64,000 nucleotides of DNA from Annona cherimola (lineage: Eukaryota > Streptophyta > Magnoliopsida > Magnoliales > Annonaceae): contig CM059973.1 in the NCBI GenBank assembly GCA_030490835.1, positions 52,146,008 through 52,210,007 of the forward strand, in the 5' to 3' direction. A program made the position numbers and the translations under genes. Below, one piece after another: positions 12,685 through 24,453 of the stretch. The first letter of the stretch is position 1. The number at the start of each line of letters is the position of its first letter. The notes under the pieces were generated by a model. That model was not told the DNA's origin. It did no database searches and worked only from the letters and a program-made list of their open reading frames with translations.

Positions 12685-15600
12685 TGTGGCGCCCCGAGCC
12701 GAGGCGTCACATTTGTCCTTACTCCAAGATCTTGTCGATTGGTAAGTGTGAATCAGGATTGTTACCCTGATCACACGGCGGAAACTTAATTCGAACTCGT
12801 TCAATTTTTTTTTCTTTTTCTTTTCTTTCATCACATAAAGACACATACTTATCATCAAATCTCAATTATCATTGATAACATTCATACTTGTTTTTGTACA
12901 ATACATGTTATTTTAACCTGATCATTTCATACATACATAATGTGAAAACTCCTTATCATCTGTTAAGCCATACCATATACAGATCAACATATCATAAAAT
13001 TTTCTTCATACCTTCTTTTTCCTTTCCTTCTTGGCCTGTGTTGTACTTGTCTATGGTTTGAAAAGAAAAACGTGAGTCGAAACTCAGTAAGCAAGCATTT
13101 TTTTTCTTTTAAATGCATTTCTCCCGTTCAATAGTAGACACTTATCAAGTGATCTACTATCAACCAGTGGAAACCTTTTCATAAAACCTTTCATAAAACA
13201 TATGGTTGCAAACTTAACATGTAAACCTCTTTTCATGAATGTAAAAACATTTTTCATAAAACTTCCTTTCTCCAAGGACATTCTCATATCCTTAAAACAT
13301 TTTCCATAAAACCTTTTTAAAACAAGCATACGCATCATGCATAACGTTTCTGTCCGTCTGGTAGGTAACACTTACCAAGTGATCACCCTTTCCTCCTTAG
13401 GAGAGAAACCATCTCTATTGATAACTCGCAAGCTAGGCAGTTATCCGTGTTCTTCTCCCATTTCAGGGAGGGCGCTGCTGACATTTCGTCTTTTGAAGCG
13501 ACTTGGCCTATATAGAGGGGGCCCATCTTGCAACCTCGCCAGGTCTGCATATCCTCTATAGTAGACCTAGTACAAACTCATGTGCACATTCCTTTCTCCA
13601 TATTCATATGCTATCATGCTTTTTATAAAACTCTACAGGCCCTAGTCTGTGACTTTTCCGTTTCAAAACTTGATGCTAGCATATCATTTCAAAATAGTAT
13701 AGACCTCGGCCTGTATTCCCTTTTCTATCTTGAAAACTTGGCACAGCCCAAGTTAACAAGTTAATAAAAATATTTTGTAAGAATGACCAACCTTAAATAA
13801 TTTTGAAAATATTTAAATAACACATTTCTAAATTATTTAAAATATTTGAAGGAAATATTTGAGAAATAGTAATTTCAAAATTTTGGCTAGAATGTTTTTT
13901 TAAAATAATTTTTGAGGGGTAAAAAAATTAAAAGCATTTTAATATCTAAAGACAAAAGATTTCCTAAACGCTTTTCTTCCCATTTCTGGGTTTTTCATGA
14001 ACAAAGGATATACCAATGCATAATTTATTTTTTATATGGTATCATATTCTTTGTCTACATGACACATGAGTTACTGCTATATGAAGGTAAGCTTGTATGA
14101 TCCTTTGGTCATTACCTTAAAAATCCTCATTCAAATCGATTATCGGTTGGCCTTCCTTAAATCCATTTCAAAATATTTTAATAAATCATTTTAAATTCAT
14201 TCGATAAAACCAAATATTATTTGGAAATCAAAATTTTCCTTTTTCCATTATAATGCAACCATTTCCACATTTCTCCTTATTTTCATAAGGATTTGCTTAT
14301 GATAAAGCAATCCCCACATATTACAACATTTTTCCTTACTTCCATACGGAATCGCTTATGATAAAACAATTCTGACATAATCCATGGTTGAAATATAAAA
14401 ACATATAAAATCATTTTCAAAAAGTTTGCTTGCTTACCTTTGCTTTGCTTTAATCTGAATCCTTTATCCTTTCCTTTCATTTTCCTATACAAGTGAAAAT
14501 GATATACATATTTTATCATACATATTTTATATTCATTTATGACCTTATTTTTCTCCATAATTTCTTATAGAGGTTAACCTTAAAAATACTTGGTCATTAT
14601 TTCCTTATATGGATTTTTATCCATAAATCCTTAAAAATTCCATCATTAGATTTAAATATCAATCTCAAATTTTCTCCAAAATCACGCTGTTTATTGTAGC
14701 AAATCATTGTAGGGATTACTGTAGCAGTACTGTAGCAAATCACTGTTCACCCGAGGTTACTGTTAATGGGTTCCAAAATTTGACATTTTTTCCAAAAATA
14801 AAAAATACCATGATATAGCTTATGTTTAGTATATCATGGAAAAGTTCATACATTTTAAATTTATCATCATTTACTTGACTAAAAAAATCATTTTCTCCAT
14901 ATACTAAAAATCAATATAAATTCACTTAAGCATAATCCTTAAATCCAAAAATCATGAAATCAATATATCATCATTCCAACATCATATTTATCATAATAAT
15001 ATATCCCAAATTATCATTTATCATCTTTGGAGCATTATTTACACATATCATGTGCTATCTTCCCGAATGCTCCATCTTTGCTCCAAATTTTTTATGTTTC
15101 AGCATAATTTCGATTAAGCATCATTACTATACTTATTTTTTCATGATTAGGAATTATCTAAGCATGATTTTACCCTACTTAACATCCAAAAGAAATTTGG
15201 ATAAAAATCACTTACCCGAAGTGAAGATATCCCTCTTTTTCTCACACTTTTTCTCTTCAACTTTCTCCTCAAGGATAGAACGTGATGGGGGTGGAAAATG
15301 CTCAAATGGAGCTAGGTTTTTGATGCCTTGGACAAGCCCCTCTGCTGCCCTATTTATAGGGCTTGATCTTTCAAAAAATTGGGTTTTACCCCCTTAGCTT
15401 GAGGTATTTAATTATAAAAATATATTTTTTTATAATTTTGAAAGATGCATTGAGCCAAGAGCAGCCACCCTATGTCTGTTCCAGCCCACCCTATGCAGCC
15501 CTATTTATTTATTTATTTTTTTTATTTTTGAAATTATTTAATTTAAGCTAAATAAATCCTAACCGTTGATTTTGGATGATGATGATCATGGACCATTGAT

Positions 15601-15849
15601 TTGGTCAAATTTTCCCAACCACCCCCTGCCACACCCCTGCTGCAGCTGCTATTTTAATTAATTTTTTTATTTTTTAATTATTTATTTAAATAAAAAGTCA
15701 AAAGTAACATGAATGTAAAAGATAAGTTACTTTTTGATCACCATTTGACGTTTCATCTTGACCCTAGATTTGTGATTTTCATCACATCTTAACTCATTCA
15801 TCATGTTGATCATGAATTTTTAACCATCCATAAAAAATTTCATCGAAAT
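12685..15849 (-). repeat. Element E 3' LTR, major part
   Basis: Closely similar to 36848-40020. On the minus strand it contains TATAAATA (15358-15351), a donor-like GTAAGTG from 15215, a 3' splice-like GTATAG ending at 14485, the donor-like GTAAGCAAGC at 14437-14428 and its complement at 13096-13087. The last about 175 bp of this part relative to the other LTR are missing at the junction with element D. Confidence 0.9.
14438..14484 (-). other. Candidate purine-rich mini-exon in E 3' LTR
   Basis: 47 nt, purine-rich on the minus strand, bounded by CTTGTATAG on the left and GTAAGCAAGC on the right. The same arrangement occurs at 38670-38624, 49793-49838, 53436-53474 and 60700-60742. Splicing is inferred, not shown. 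Confidence 0.35.
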
Positions 15850-15862
15850 TCTTAAAATTGGG

Positions 15863-17498
15863 TTGGGTTCTTAAAAATTCTTTGGTAAATTTAAAACTTA
15901 ACCCCTTTAAAGTTTTAATCCCCTTGAATGTAACAGATAGAGAGCAATAAAATAATGAAAGCGAAAATGAAAAGCAATAGACAAGATTTATAGTGGTTCG
16001 GACAACCTTTTCCTACTCCACTCTTCCAAGCTCACTCACCCTTGTGACTTGGGTTCCACTATGTATTCCGCGAATACAACTAGAGTCTCCGCTCTCTTCT
16101 AGATTCTAGCTCTAGGGGGCATATACAATCAACACAAGTAGGTGATGAGATACACTCCAATCACAACTCTACTTGCAATATCTTGGTTTGAACCACCAAA
16201 CTCAAACCACGCACTAAAAACAAACAATAATGTGAAAGTAAAGAAAATCTACACTTTACTGAGTTGTGTAGCAAGTTTCAGCTTGAGGAAGAATCTGTAG
16301 AAGCAACCAATTGTATTACGTTGAAGCAAACTGCAACTTTGAAGCTTGTTCTTCCTATTAAAGTGTATAGATCACTCAATTGTAAAGAAAAGTGAATAAA
16401 AGCTCTTAGTAGCACTTCTTTCCTCTTTTTAGGCTCTATCTTTTATGTACCCACATTTGCTTGAGTGTCTATATATAGAGGAGGGAAGATTTTGAACGTT
16501 ATAGAATTGGTTGGCGCGTAATAAATGTCCAACGTTCAAAAATTCGAACGTTATGTTTCCAAGTCGCAGGTGGAGTCGACTTCGTCTGCGACTTCGCCCA
16601 AGTCGCATGCTGGAGTCGACTTCGTGTGTGACTTCGGCTGTTCTTCAGCTTCCAAGTCTGTCTTCAGGGTCGACTTGGTTTGAGACTTGGCCTCAAGTCG
16701 ATATTGGAGTCGACTTGGGGTGCGACTTGACCTCAAGTCGATCTTGGAGTCGACTTGATCTGCGACTTGGCTTTTTCCTTGTGCCAAGTCAATTTGATAT
16801 ATCTCTTGCTTGCTTAACTTCTTTCCTTTTCTTGTCCTTCAATACTAGAAGCTTTATTTGTGCTGGATTGACTTCAAGTTTTGTGAACTTGAAGAACTTG
16901 AAACTTGTATGGACGAATCAGCTTTGATTTGGAATGAATTCATGTACCTTGCTTGCTTTAAGTTTGTATTATTCTTCATATACTCAGGTTTGAAAAACTT
17001 GAGTTATCTTCATCTTGAAATGAACTTGCACTTCATCTTGAGCTTGAGAATCTGCCTTATAATGTTGAAGTTGATGACTAGAGTCGACTTTGCCTGCGAC
17101 TTTACCCAAGTCGCTTGTGGAGTCGACTTCATCTGCGACTTCGGTTGTTTTGTTCCCCAAAATCAACGCTGGAGAAAAATGCTGCTTCAAGTCGATACTG
17201 GAGTCGACTTCATCTGCGACTTGGCCTCAAGTCGCAAGTGGAGTCGACTTCATCTGCGACTTCGGTTGTTTTGTTCCTCAAAATCAACGCTGTCCAAAAA
17301 GTACCTGTTGAAGTCGCTTGTGGAGTCGACTTCGCCTAAGTCGAAGTTGGAGTCGACTTAGGGATCGACTTGGGTTGATTTTTCATTCCGTAAAAACATT
17401 CATTAAATTTATTAGTAATCATATCATACTCAAATTTGTATTTGTTAATTATCAAAACTTATGCTTTGGTCAATTTGATTTAGCTATTGTTTCCAACA
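15863..17498 (-). repeat. Element D 3' LTR, outer end deleted
   Basis: Matches 33531-35177 almost base for base but lacks about 45 bp at the outer end, starting with TTGGGTTCTTAAAAATTC. It carries TATATATA at 16470-16477 and GTCGAC clusters at about 16560-16775 and 17080-17375. A short filler (15850-15862) separates it from E LTR sequence. Confidence 0.85.
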
Positions 17499-17548
17499 AT
17501 CTCCCCCTTTTTGATGATTGACAAAACTAATTTGAATTTGTACCTTTT
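17499..17548 (-). other. Element D polypurine tract and B insertion site
   Basis: ATCTCCCCCTTTTT on the plus strand is the minus-strand polypurine tract of D. The final CTTTT (17544-17548) is the target duplicated by element B; the copy follows at 26062-26066. Confidence 0.85.
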
Positions 17549-19156
17549 TGTTGGAAATATGTGGAAAACTAGCTAAATCTATGTTTTGATGATTAACAAA
17601 CTAAATTTGAGTAAGTCTTGGCTACTAACAAGTTTGTGGAAATGTTTAAGGAATATTCATTTGAAGAAAATCAAGTATGGAAGCCAAGTCGTATACCAAG
17701 TCGACTCCAGAATCGACTTCAAGCATCCAGAGCTGAAAAGGGGAGAAAGAGCAAGTGAAGTCGCAGGTCAAGTCGACTCCACATGCGACTTGGGTAGCCA
17801 AGTCGCAGACGAAGTCGACCTCGCTATCGACTTCAGAAATGCAAATTTGTCCAGAGCTGAAAGTTGGGAGACGGAGCAGCCAAGTCGCAGGCCAAGTCGA
17901 CTCCATGTGCGACTTGAAGTGAAGTCGCAGCCGAAGTCGACTCAGACATCGACTTCGCTCAGGCAGACGGAAAACTTCAAATGACAAGTTCTGGATTACT
18001 TGATTTCAAGCCAAACTAAATAAAGATGAAGATCAAGGCAACATAGATACTCAAGCTGAAACATTTGAAGACAAATCCAAGTACAAGCAAGAAGCATAAA
18101 CTCAATCATTCAAATCAAGAAGATATCTAAGATTACATGAGTCAAGATTCAAGATGAATCAAAGTCAAGATTTTCAAGATTCACAAAAGTTCGTGAAGCC
18201 ATCTGACGAGGTGAAGTCGAAGCCGAAGTCGACTCCACCTGCGACTTGGGTCAAGTCGAGAACCCAAGTCGACCCTGACTGAAACTTGAAGTTGCGACGG
18301 AGAAGCGAAGTCGCACCCGAAGTCGACTCCATCTGCGACTTGGGCGAAGTCGCATCCGAAGTCGACTCCACATGCGACTTGGGTCGCAACGGTCGGAATT
18401 AATTCGAACGTTGGCGCATTAAATGCGCGCCACCTACCTTCTAACGTTCGGATTCCCTCCAAAATTATAAATAGCATTCATGGTGGACGAGGGAAGTAGT
18501 TGGAAAACATTAAGTGAGCATAACTCCTATCTATAAGAGCATTAAAGTGATCAAGCCAATCAAGAGAGGAAGAATTGTGCTTCAAGTTGCAAGAGCTACA
18601 TTCAGAAACTTCAAAGCCATCATCTACAAGTTCTTCCCTGCGCTAAATCGTTTCTACACGCCTGTAAAGTGTAGTTTACTTTTATTGATTACTTGTTTGT
18701 GTTGAACTTGATTTAGCTTGCGTAGCTAAGATCAAGAGGTAGCAAAGTAGTGTGTGATTGGAGTGTGACTCATCACCTACTTGTGCTAAGTGATTGATGC
18801 CCCCTAGAGCTAGAATCTAGAAGAGAGCAAGAGGCTCTGGTTGTATATGCCCCCTAGAGCTAGAATCTAGAAGAGAGCAAGAGGCTCTAGTTGTATTCGC
18901 GAAATACAATAGTGGAACCCAAGTCACAAGGAGTGTGAGCTTGGAAGAGTGGAGTAGGGAGGTTGCCCGAACCACTATAAAATCCTTGTCTACTTGCTTT
19001 TATTTCTGCTCTCTTTATTACTTTGCTTTCCATTCTGTTTCTTCATTCAAGGGGACTAGATTAATCCGGGGTAAAGTTTTTGTTTAAGTTGTAAATTTTT
19101 AAGAACCCAATTCACCCCTCCCCTCTTGGGTTTTGCCATCAATTCGGGACCCAACA
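17549..19156 (+). repeat. Element B 5' LTR
   Basis: TG...CA ends. It contains GTCGAC clusters at 17695-17965 and 18215-18395, a TATA box and a tandem pair of about 55 nt starting GCCCCCTAGAGCTAGAATC (near 18797 and 18849). The last segment before the primer site is C-rich (CACCCCTCCCCTC). Confidence 0.95.
18466..18473 (+). promoter_or_regulatory. TATA box of element B 5' LTR
   Basis: TATAAATA followed by GCATTCATGG, identical in the 3' LTR (25371-25378). Likely core promoter of the element; start site not determinable here. Confidence 0.65.
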
Positions 19157-19158
19157 AG

Positions 19159-19170
19159 TGGTATCAGAGC
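19159..19170 (+). other. Primer-binding site, element B
   Basis: TGGTATCAGAGC, 2 nt after the 5' LTR, complementary to initiator Met-tRNA. Confidence 0.93.
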
Positions 19171-19204
19171 AGGCCTTTGAATTGAATCAAAGAGATCTAT
19201 TATC

Positions 19205-21058
19205 ATGGCAACCCAATCTACTTCCGTTCCCGCTTTTGCCGAGGGCCAATCTTTTACAAGGCCACCATTGTTTGATGGGAACAACTTTGGTTATTGGAAG
19301 CTTCGTATGAAGCAACTCATTATGGCTACCGATATGGACTCTTGGATTGCAATCCAAGACGGTGTAATCTTGCCTATAGATGAAAGAGCTTCCAAGTGGA
19401 CCGAAGAGGAAGTTAGAACCGTCAAGAGCAATGCCAAGGCAATGAATTCTTTATTTTGTGCTCTTACGGCTTTGGAGTATGATAGAGTATCTTCTTGTTT
19501 GACTGCAAAAGAAATATGGGATACTCTAACATCCATTTATGAAGGAACCTCCCAAGTCCAAGGGACTAGGAGAAATATTTTGATAGGAGAGTTGGAAAGT
19601 TTTAGAATGCTAGACACTGAAAATATTTCTGAAATGTTTGCAAGATTTTCTAAGATTACTAATGCTCTCAAAGGTCTTGGAAAAGCTATCTCTGAATCCG
19701 AACAGGTGATGAAGATACTAAGAGCTCTACCGGATTCATGGACTCCAAAGATAACGGCAATTGAAGAAGCCAAAGACCTAAACACTTTGAAGCTAGAAGA
19801 TCTTATTAGCTCATTAATGTCACATGAGCTAATTAGGAGAAGAAACGAAGATAATCACAAAGGGAAGAGAACCATTGCACTCAAGGCCACTCACAATTCA
19901 GATGGATCCACCTCTTCATCTCACAACGATGATGAAGACATTGCTCTTCTCACTCGCAAATTCCGAAAATTTGTGAGAAAAGAAAAGAACCTCAAAGACT
20001 TCAAAGAAAGACCGTATAAAGAAAAGAAAAAGGAGGTTACAAAATGCTATCGATGCGGGGGTGTAGGACATATGCAAGCTCAATGTCCTACACCAGAAGA
20101 AAGGCCAAAGGAGAGTCATGAAAGAAGAAAATACCAAAGGCCAAGAGGAAGAGGCATGTTCGTCAACGAGGAGATTTCATCAACATGCGGCTCTTCAACC
20201 GACGAAAATGATGCAGCCAACTGTGCAAGAATATGTTGCATGGCACGAATCGAGCAAGAAGAGGACTTGCTATGCTTAAACACGACTGAAGTTTTGGAAG
20301 AACAATCCACCTCAACCAAATGTACAAGCAATGATGAGGTAACTTCCAAACCTTGCTATTCTCAATCAAGTTATTCTTCTTTTCAAAATTGCATCAAATG
20401 TGCTGAATTAGAAGAACTACAAACTGCCTATGATTCATTATATGAGGAAATCAAAAAGCTAGGAAACAAGTTGTCCTCAAAGAAACAACAATGCAACTTT
20501 ATTATTATTGAAAATGGAAAACTAGCTAAAAAATCAACAAAACTGAAAGAAGAAAATGAATCATTGTTGAAAGAAGTAGAGAAACTGAAAAAGGAGAACA
20601 AATCCTTAAATGAATCATTAGCAAAGTTCTCTAATCCAGGAGAAAGTGTAAAGATGTTTCTGAACATGACCTCCCAAACAAACAAAAGAGGTCTTGGATA
20701 CAATACATTTGAGCAAGGAGAAAGTGGCAAATCAAATGTGCCTACACTTGGGAAATATCAAACCAAAATTGCACCTATATACAAGCCACAAAGGAGAAAT
20801 GTTATGTGGACTAAAAGACCAACATTTGAACCAAAATATACTTGGAGGCCTACTCCTAGATTACCAATGGCTTGCAACTTTTGCAACAAAATGGGTCATA
20901 AAGTTTACAAGTGTAACTTTAAGAGATTGTTTGATTATGGTGCAAAACTAGTTTGGGTTCCAAGGAACACAAGATTTGGACTTTCTAAGTTGGAGCAACA
21001 AAGGTTGAATAATATTACTAACCCAAATGGACCCATAAAATGGGTACCAAAGAGATAA
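19205..21058 (+). CDS. gag: Sirevirus Gag (617 aa)
   Basis: Capsid and nucleocapsid protein. ATG at 19205 is the first after the primer site. The copia gag domain spans about residues 20-210, with a basic linker, then [14 protein letters not shown] (CCHC) near 280, an acidic and Ser/Thr-rich stretch, a long Lys/Glu/Leu coiled coil near 405-495 and a second CCHC knuckle [14 protein letters not shown] near 565. The end reads GPIKWVPKR and the stop is at 21056-21058. Many plant copia elements run through this WVPK motif into protease in one frame, but here the downstream pol frame is shifted by +1. Confidence 0.96.
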   Translation: MATQSTSVPAFAEGQSFTRPPLFDGNNFGYWKLRMKQLIMATDMDSWIAIQDGVILPIDERASKWTEEEVRTVKSNAKAMNSLFCALTALEYDRVSSCLTAKEIWDTLTSIYEGTSQVQGTRRNILIGELESFRMLDTENISEMFARFSKITNALKGLGKAISESEQVMKILRALPDSWTPKITAIEEAKDLNTLKLEDLISSLMSHELIRRRNEDNHKGKRTIALKATHNSDGSTSSSHNDDEDIALLTRKFRKFVRKEKNLKDFKERPYKEKKKEVTKCYRCGGVGHMQAQCPTPEERPKESHERRKYQRPRGRGMFVNEEISSTCGSSTDENDAANCARICCMARIEQEEDLLCLNTTEVLEEQSTSTKCTSNDEVTSKPCYSQSSYSSFQNCIKCAELEELQTAYDSLYEEIKKLGNKLSSKKQQCNFIIIENGKLAKKSTKLKEENESLLKEVEKLKKENKSLNESLAKFSNPGESVKMFLNMTSQTNKRGLGYNTFEQGESGKSNVPTLGKYQTKIAPIYKPQRRNVMWTKRPTFEPKYTWRPTPRLPMACNFCNKMGHKVYKCNFKRLFDYGAKLVWVPRNTRFGLSKLEQQRLNNITNPNGPIKWVPKR

Positions 21059-21065
21059 GGATTAT

Positions 21066-24000
21066 TTGTTTACTTTTCAGATTTGTTTAAAGGCAAAGGA
21101 AAATAATGTATGGTTCATGGATAGCGGTTGTTCAAGGCACATGACTGGAGAAAGAAATTTGTTTCACAAACTTAAGCCTTGCAACGACGGAACGGTTGCC
21201 TTTGGTAATAATGAGAAAGGTAAAATCAAAGGTAAAGAAAATATTTACAGTAGCTCAAATGCATGTATGGAGGATGTTTTGTTTGTTGAAGGACTCAAGC
21301 ATAACTTAATGAGCATTAGCCAATTATGTGATAAAGGATATAAGGTTGTGTTTGAATCATCTGTATGCAATGTATTTGATGGTGAGCATATCATGTTTAG
21401 TGGAAAAAGACATGGAAATATATATTTGGTTTCACTTGATGAACTAGATGGTCAATGTCTAATAGCCATTGATAATGATCCATGGGTTTGGCATAAAAGG
21501 CTTGGACACATAAACATGAGAAATATAAAAACCCTATGGAAAAAGAGTTTGGTAGAAGGCTTGCCTAAGTTGAAATATGACAAAGACAAAATATGTAAGG
21601 CATGTCAATTATCTAAACAACCAAAGATGCCTTTCTCTACCAAAAAGGAGATTTCCACCACTAGGCCGCTTGAATTGCTACACATGGATCTATATGGGCC
21701 ATCCGACATTTTAACCATTGGTGGAAAGAAATATGTATTTGTAATTGTTGATGATTTTTCAAGATTTACATGGATAATTCTCTTAGCTAGTAAAGATGAA
21801 GCCTTCTCTATGTTTGAAACTTTTGTAAACTTGGTGGAAAATGAAAAACAAAGTACCATTATATCTATAAGGAGTGACCATGGTGGTGAATTTGAGAACA
21901 AACGGTTCATAGAACTATGTAATGAAAAAGGAATTCATCACACATTTTCTGCACCAAGAACTCCACAACAAAATGGAGTAGTGGAGAGGAAAAATAGAAT
22001 TATACAAGAGATGGCTAGAACTATGCTAAATGAGAGCAAATTATCTAAGAAGTTTTGGGGTGAAGCTGTAAGTACAGCTTGTCATGTATTGAATCGAGTT
22101 ACCATTAGAGCAATCTTGAAAAAGACCCCATATGAGCTATGGAAAGGAAAGAAACCAAACATATCTTATTTTCATACTTTTGGATGCACATGTTATGTTT
22201 TGAACAATGGAAAAACCAACTTAGGAAAACTTGATGCTAAAAGTGATGAAGCTATATTCCTTGGTTATTCATCAAATAGCAAAGCATATAGAGTTTTCAA
22301 TAAACGAAACCAAGTTGTAGAAGAATCCATACATGTTGTTTTTGATGAAACTAACCCATGCTTTAAAAGAAAGGATGATTCAAGTGATGCAGATGACATA
22401 GCAAGCAATCTTGAAAAATTGCATATGGAAAAGCAAGAGGAATTCTTGGAGGAAAGGGTAAGTGAAGGTAATGACTCCTATAAACCTCCATCTGATTTAA
22501 AATTCAAACATGCACATCCAATTGAACAAATTATAGGAAATGTGTATGAAGGTGTAAAAACTAGAAGGTCAAAGCAAAATGTTTGTGGACAATATGCCTT
22601 TGTATCCAAAATTGAACCTTCTAATATTGATCAAGCTCTTGATGATGAAAACTGGATTATAGCAATGCAAGAAGAGCTAAATCAATTTGAAAGAAATCAA
22701 GTTTGGCACCTTATTCCTAGACCAAATGACTGTATTGTTATTGGCACCAAGTGGGTCTTTAGGAACAAATTAGATGAAAGTGGACTTGTAGTGAGAAACA
22801 AAGCTAGACTTGTGGCAAAAGGATACTCACAAGAAGAAGGAATAGATTTTGAAGAATCCTATGCCCCGGTTGCTAGATTAGAGGCAATTCGCATCTTACT
22901 AGCTTTTGCATCTCACATGAACTTTAAATTGTTTCAAATGGATGTCAAAAGTGCATTTCTGAATGGTTATATAAATGAAGAGGTGTATGTAGAACAACCA
23001 CCTGGATTTGAAGAAAAGGATCAATCAAAGTATGTTTACAAATTAACCAAAGCATTATATGGCTTAAAACAAGCTCCAAGAGCTTGGTATGAAAGATTAA
23101 GCAAATTTTCGATTGATCATAACTTTCAAAAAGGAAAGGTAGACACCACTTTGTTTATCAAGTATAAAGAAAAGGACATATTGATCATTCAGATTTATGT
23201 AGATGATATTATTTTTGGTGCTACTAATGAAACTCTTTGCCAAGAATTTTCTGAGCTTATGCAGAAAGAATTTGAAATGAGTATGATGGGAGAACTAAAC
23301 TTCTTCCTTGGACTGCAAATCAAACAACTAAATGAAGGAATCTTCATAAACCAGTCCAAATACATCAAAGAGATGCTCAAGAAGTTTTTCATGGAGAATA
23401 GTAAAGGAGCAAACACGCCCATGAGCTCTACAATCAAGCTTGACAAAGATGAGAAGGGCAAAGTAGTTGATTTAAAATTGTATAGAAGCATGATAGGTTC
23501 CTTATTATATCTAACTGCTTCTAGGCCAGATATTTTGTTTAGTGTGTGTATGTGCTCTAGGTTTCAATCATGCCCAAAAGAATCACACTTGGTAGCTGTG
23601 AAAAGAATTTTTAGATATCTAGTAGACACTACCAATTTAGGACTATGGTATCCAAAGGGCTCTAATTTTGATCTAATCGGCTACTCGGATGCGGATTTTG
23701 CCGGTTACAAAGTAGATAGAAAAAGCACTAGTGGAACATGTCAGTTTCTTGGAAGCATGTTGGTTTCATGGTTTTCAAGAAAACAAACTAGTGTTGCTCT
23801 ATCTACGGCGGAAGCCGAATATATTGCCGCCGGGAGCTGTTGTGCCCAATTACTTTGGATGAAACAGCAACTTAGGGACTATGGCATGGATTTCAAAGAT
23901 ATACCTATCAAATGTGATAATACCAGTGCCATATGTCTAACCAAGAATCCAGTCTTGCATTCTAGGACCAAACATATAGACCTTAGACATCATTTTATTA

Positions 24001-24140
24001 GAGAACATGTAGAAAATCATGACATATGTTTGGTATATGTAAGAACTGAGGATCAAGTTGCAGATATATTCACTAAACCCCTAGCAAAAGAAGCATTTTA
24101 TAAGCTTAGAAATGACATGGGAATGCTTGAACTAACTTAA
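21066..24140 (+). CDS. pol: Sirevirus Pol (PR-IN-RT-RNaseH), open
   Basis: Polyprotein of about 1024 residues. Protease has [10 protein letters not shown] near residue 20. Integrase zinc region [11 protein letters not shown]...CKACQLSK lies around 170-210, and the catalytic core around 215-390 ([27 protein letters not shown]). RT spans about 560-790 with [27 protein letters not shown] and YVDDIIFG. RNase H is near 890-1000 ([28 protein letters not shown]). The frame opens at 21039, after a stop at 21036-21038, and overlaps gag by 17 nt. There is no ATG before the protease, so expression needs +1 shifting, splicing or another device. Confidence 0.95.
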   Translation: MFTFQICLKAKENNVWFMDSGCSRHMTGERNLFHKLKPCNDGTVAFGNNEKGKIKGKENIYSSSNACMEDVLFVEGLKHNLMSISQLCDKGYKVVFESSVCNVFDGEHIMFSGKRHGNIYLVSLDELDGQCLIAIDNDPWVWHKRLGHINMRNIKTLWKKSLVEGLPKLKYDKDKICKACQLSKQPKMPFSTKKEISTTRPLELLHMDLYGPSDILTIGGKKYVFVIVDDFSRFTWIILLASKDEAFSMFETFVNLVENEKQSTIISIRSDHGGEFENKRFIELCNEKGIHHTFSAPRTPQQNGVVERKNRIIQEMARTMLNESKLSKKFWGEAVSTACHVLNRVTIRAILKKTPYELWKGKKPNISYFHTFGCTCYVLNNGKTNLGKLDAKSDEAIFLGYSSNSKAYRVFNKRNQVVEESIHVVFDETNPCFKRKDDSSDADDIASNLEKLHMEKQEEFLEERVSEGNDSYKPPSDLKFKHAHPIEQIIGNVYEGVKTRRSKQNVCGQYAFVSKIEPSNIDQALDDENWIIAMQEELNQFERNQVWHLIPRPNDCIVIGTKWVFRNKLDESGLVVRNKARLVAKGYSQEEGIDFEESYAPVARLEAIRILLAFASHMNFKLFQMDVKSAFLNGYINEEVYVEQPPGFEEKDQSKYVYKLTKALYGLKQAPRAWYERLSKFSIDHNFQKGKVDTTLFIKYKEKDILIIQIYVDDIIFGATNETLCQEFSELMQKEFEMSMMGELNFFLGLQIKQLNEGIFINQSKYIKEMLKKFFMENSKGANTPMSSTIKLDKDEKGKVVDLKLYRSMIGSLLYLTASRPDILFSVCMCSRFQSCPKESHLVAVKRIFRYLVDTTNLGLWYPKGSNFDLIGYSDADFAGYKVDRKSTSGTCQFLGSMLVSWFSRKQTSVALSTAEAEYIAAGSCCAQLLWMKQQLRDYGMDFKDIPIKCDNTSAICLTKNPVLHSRTKHIDLRHHFIREHVENHDICLVYVRTEDQVADIFTKPLAKEAFYKLRNDMGMLELT

Positions 24141-24453
24141 AGCATAAATTGAGGGGGAGCACCCATTTAGGGGGAGCACCCATTTTTGATATATTGACAA
24201 AAAGGGGGAGAGAGATTTAAGAATGGGGAGAAGAAGAGGATTTGAGTATAAGTTATTTGAGTATAAGTCTTTATGATTAAAGGGGAGAGAGATTTAAGGA
24301 GAAAAGAGTAGGATATGATTGGGGAGAAGAGTTTGAATGTTTGTTAAATATTGAAGGATTGCTAAGCATGTTATTTTATTGCTAAGTATGTTATTTTTCA
24401 ATTGAAAGGTATACACTCAAATCGGTTTTGTCAATCATCAAAAAGGGGGAGAT
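24141..24453 (+). other. Post-pol region with repeated polypurine motifs, element B
   Basis: GGGGGAG occurs at about 24152, 24171, 24205 and 24445, with weaker GGGGAG copies between. The last (AAAAAGGGGGAGAT, 24440-24453) abuts the 3' LTR and is the likely primer. Repeated copies of this motif have been described for Sireviruses. No open frame, so no env-like gene. Confidence 0.85.

Noticed and set aside
17690..17970. Possible CRISPR-like or satellite array
   Set aside because: Spacing is irregular, units are imperfect dyads in an LTR of a plant retrotransposon, and there are no cas genes.
17586..18477. Open frames of 70-132 codons across Sirevirus LTRs, recurring in every copy
   Set aside because: They run through GTCGAC arrays in several phases and on both strands, because the repeat lacks stop codons. 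They follow copy number of the LTR, not a gene.
21039..21058. Known +1 frameshift slippery site between gag and pol
   Set aside because: The 17-nt overlap has no heptamer I recognise from Ty1 or Ty3, and D has an extra stop in the pol frame that would block this route.
24141..24453. env-like gene after pol in A and B
   Set aside because: Only about 300 nt, with no open frame; contents are repeated polypurine motifs.
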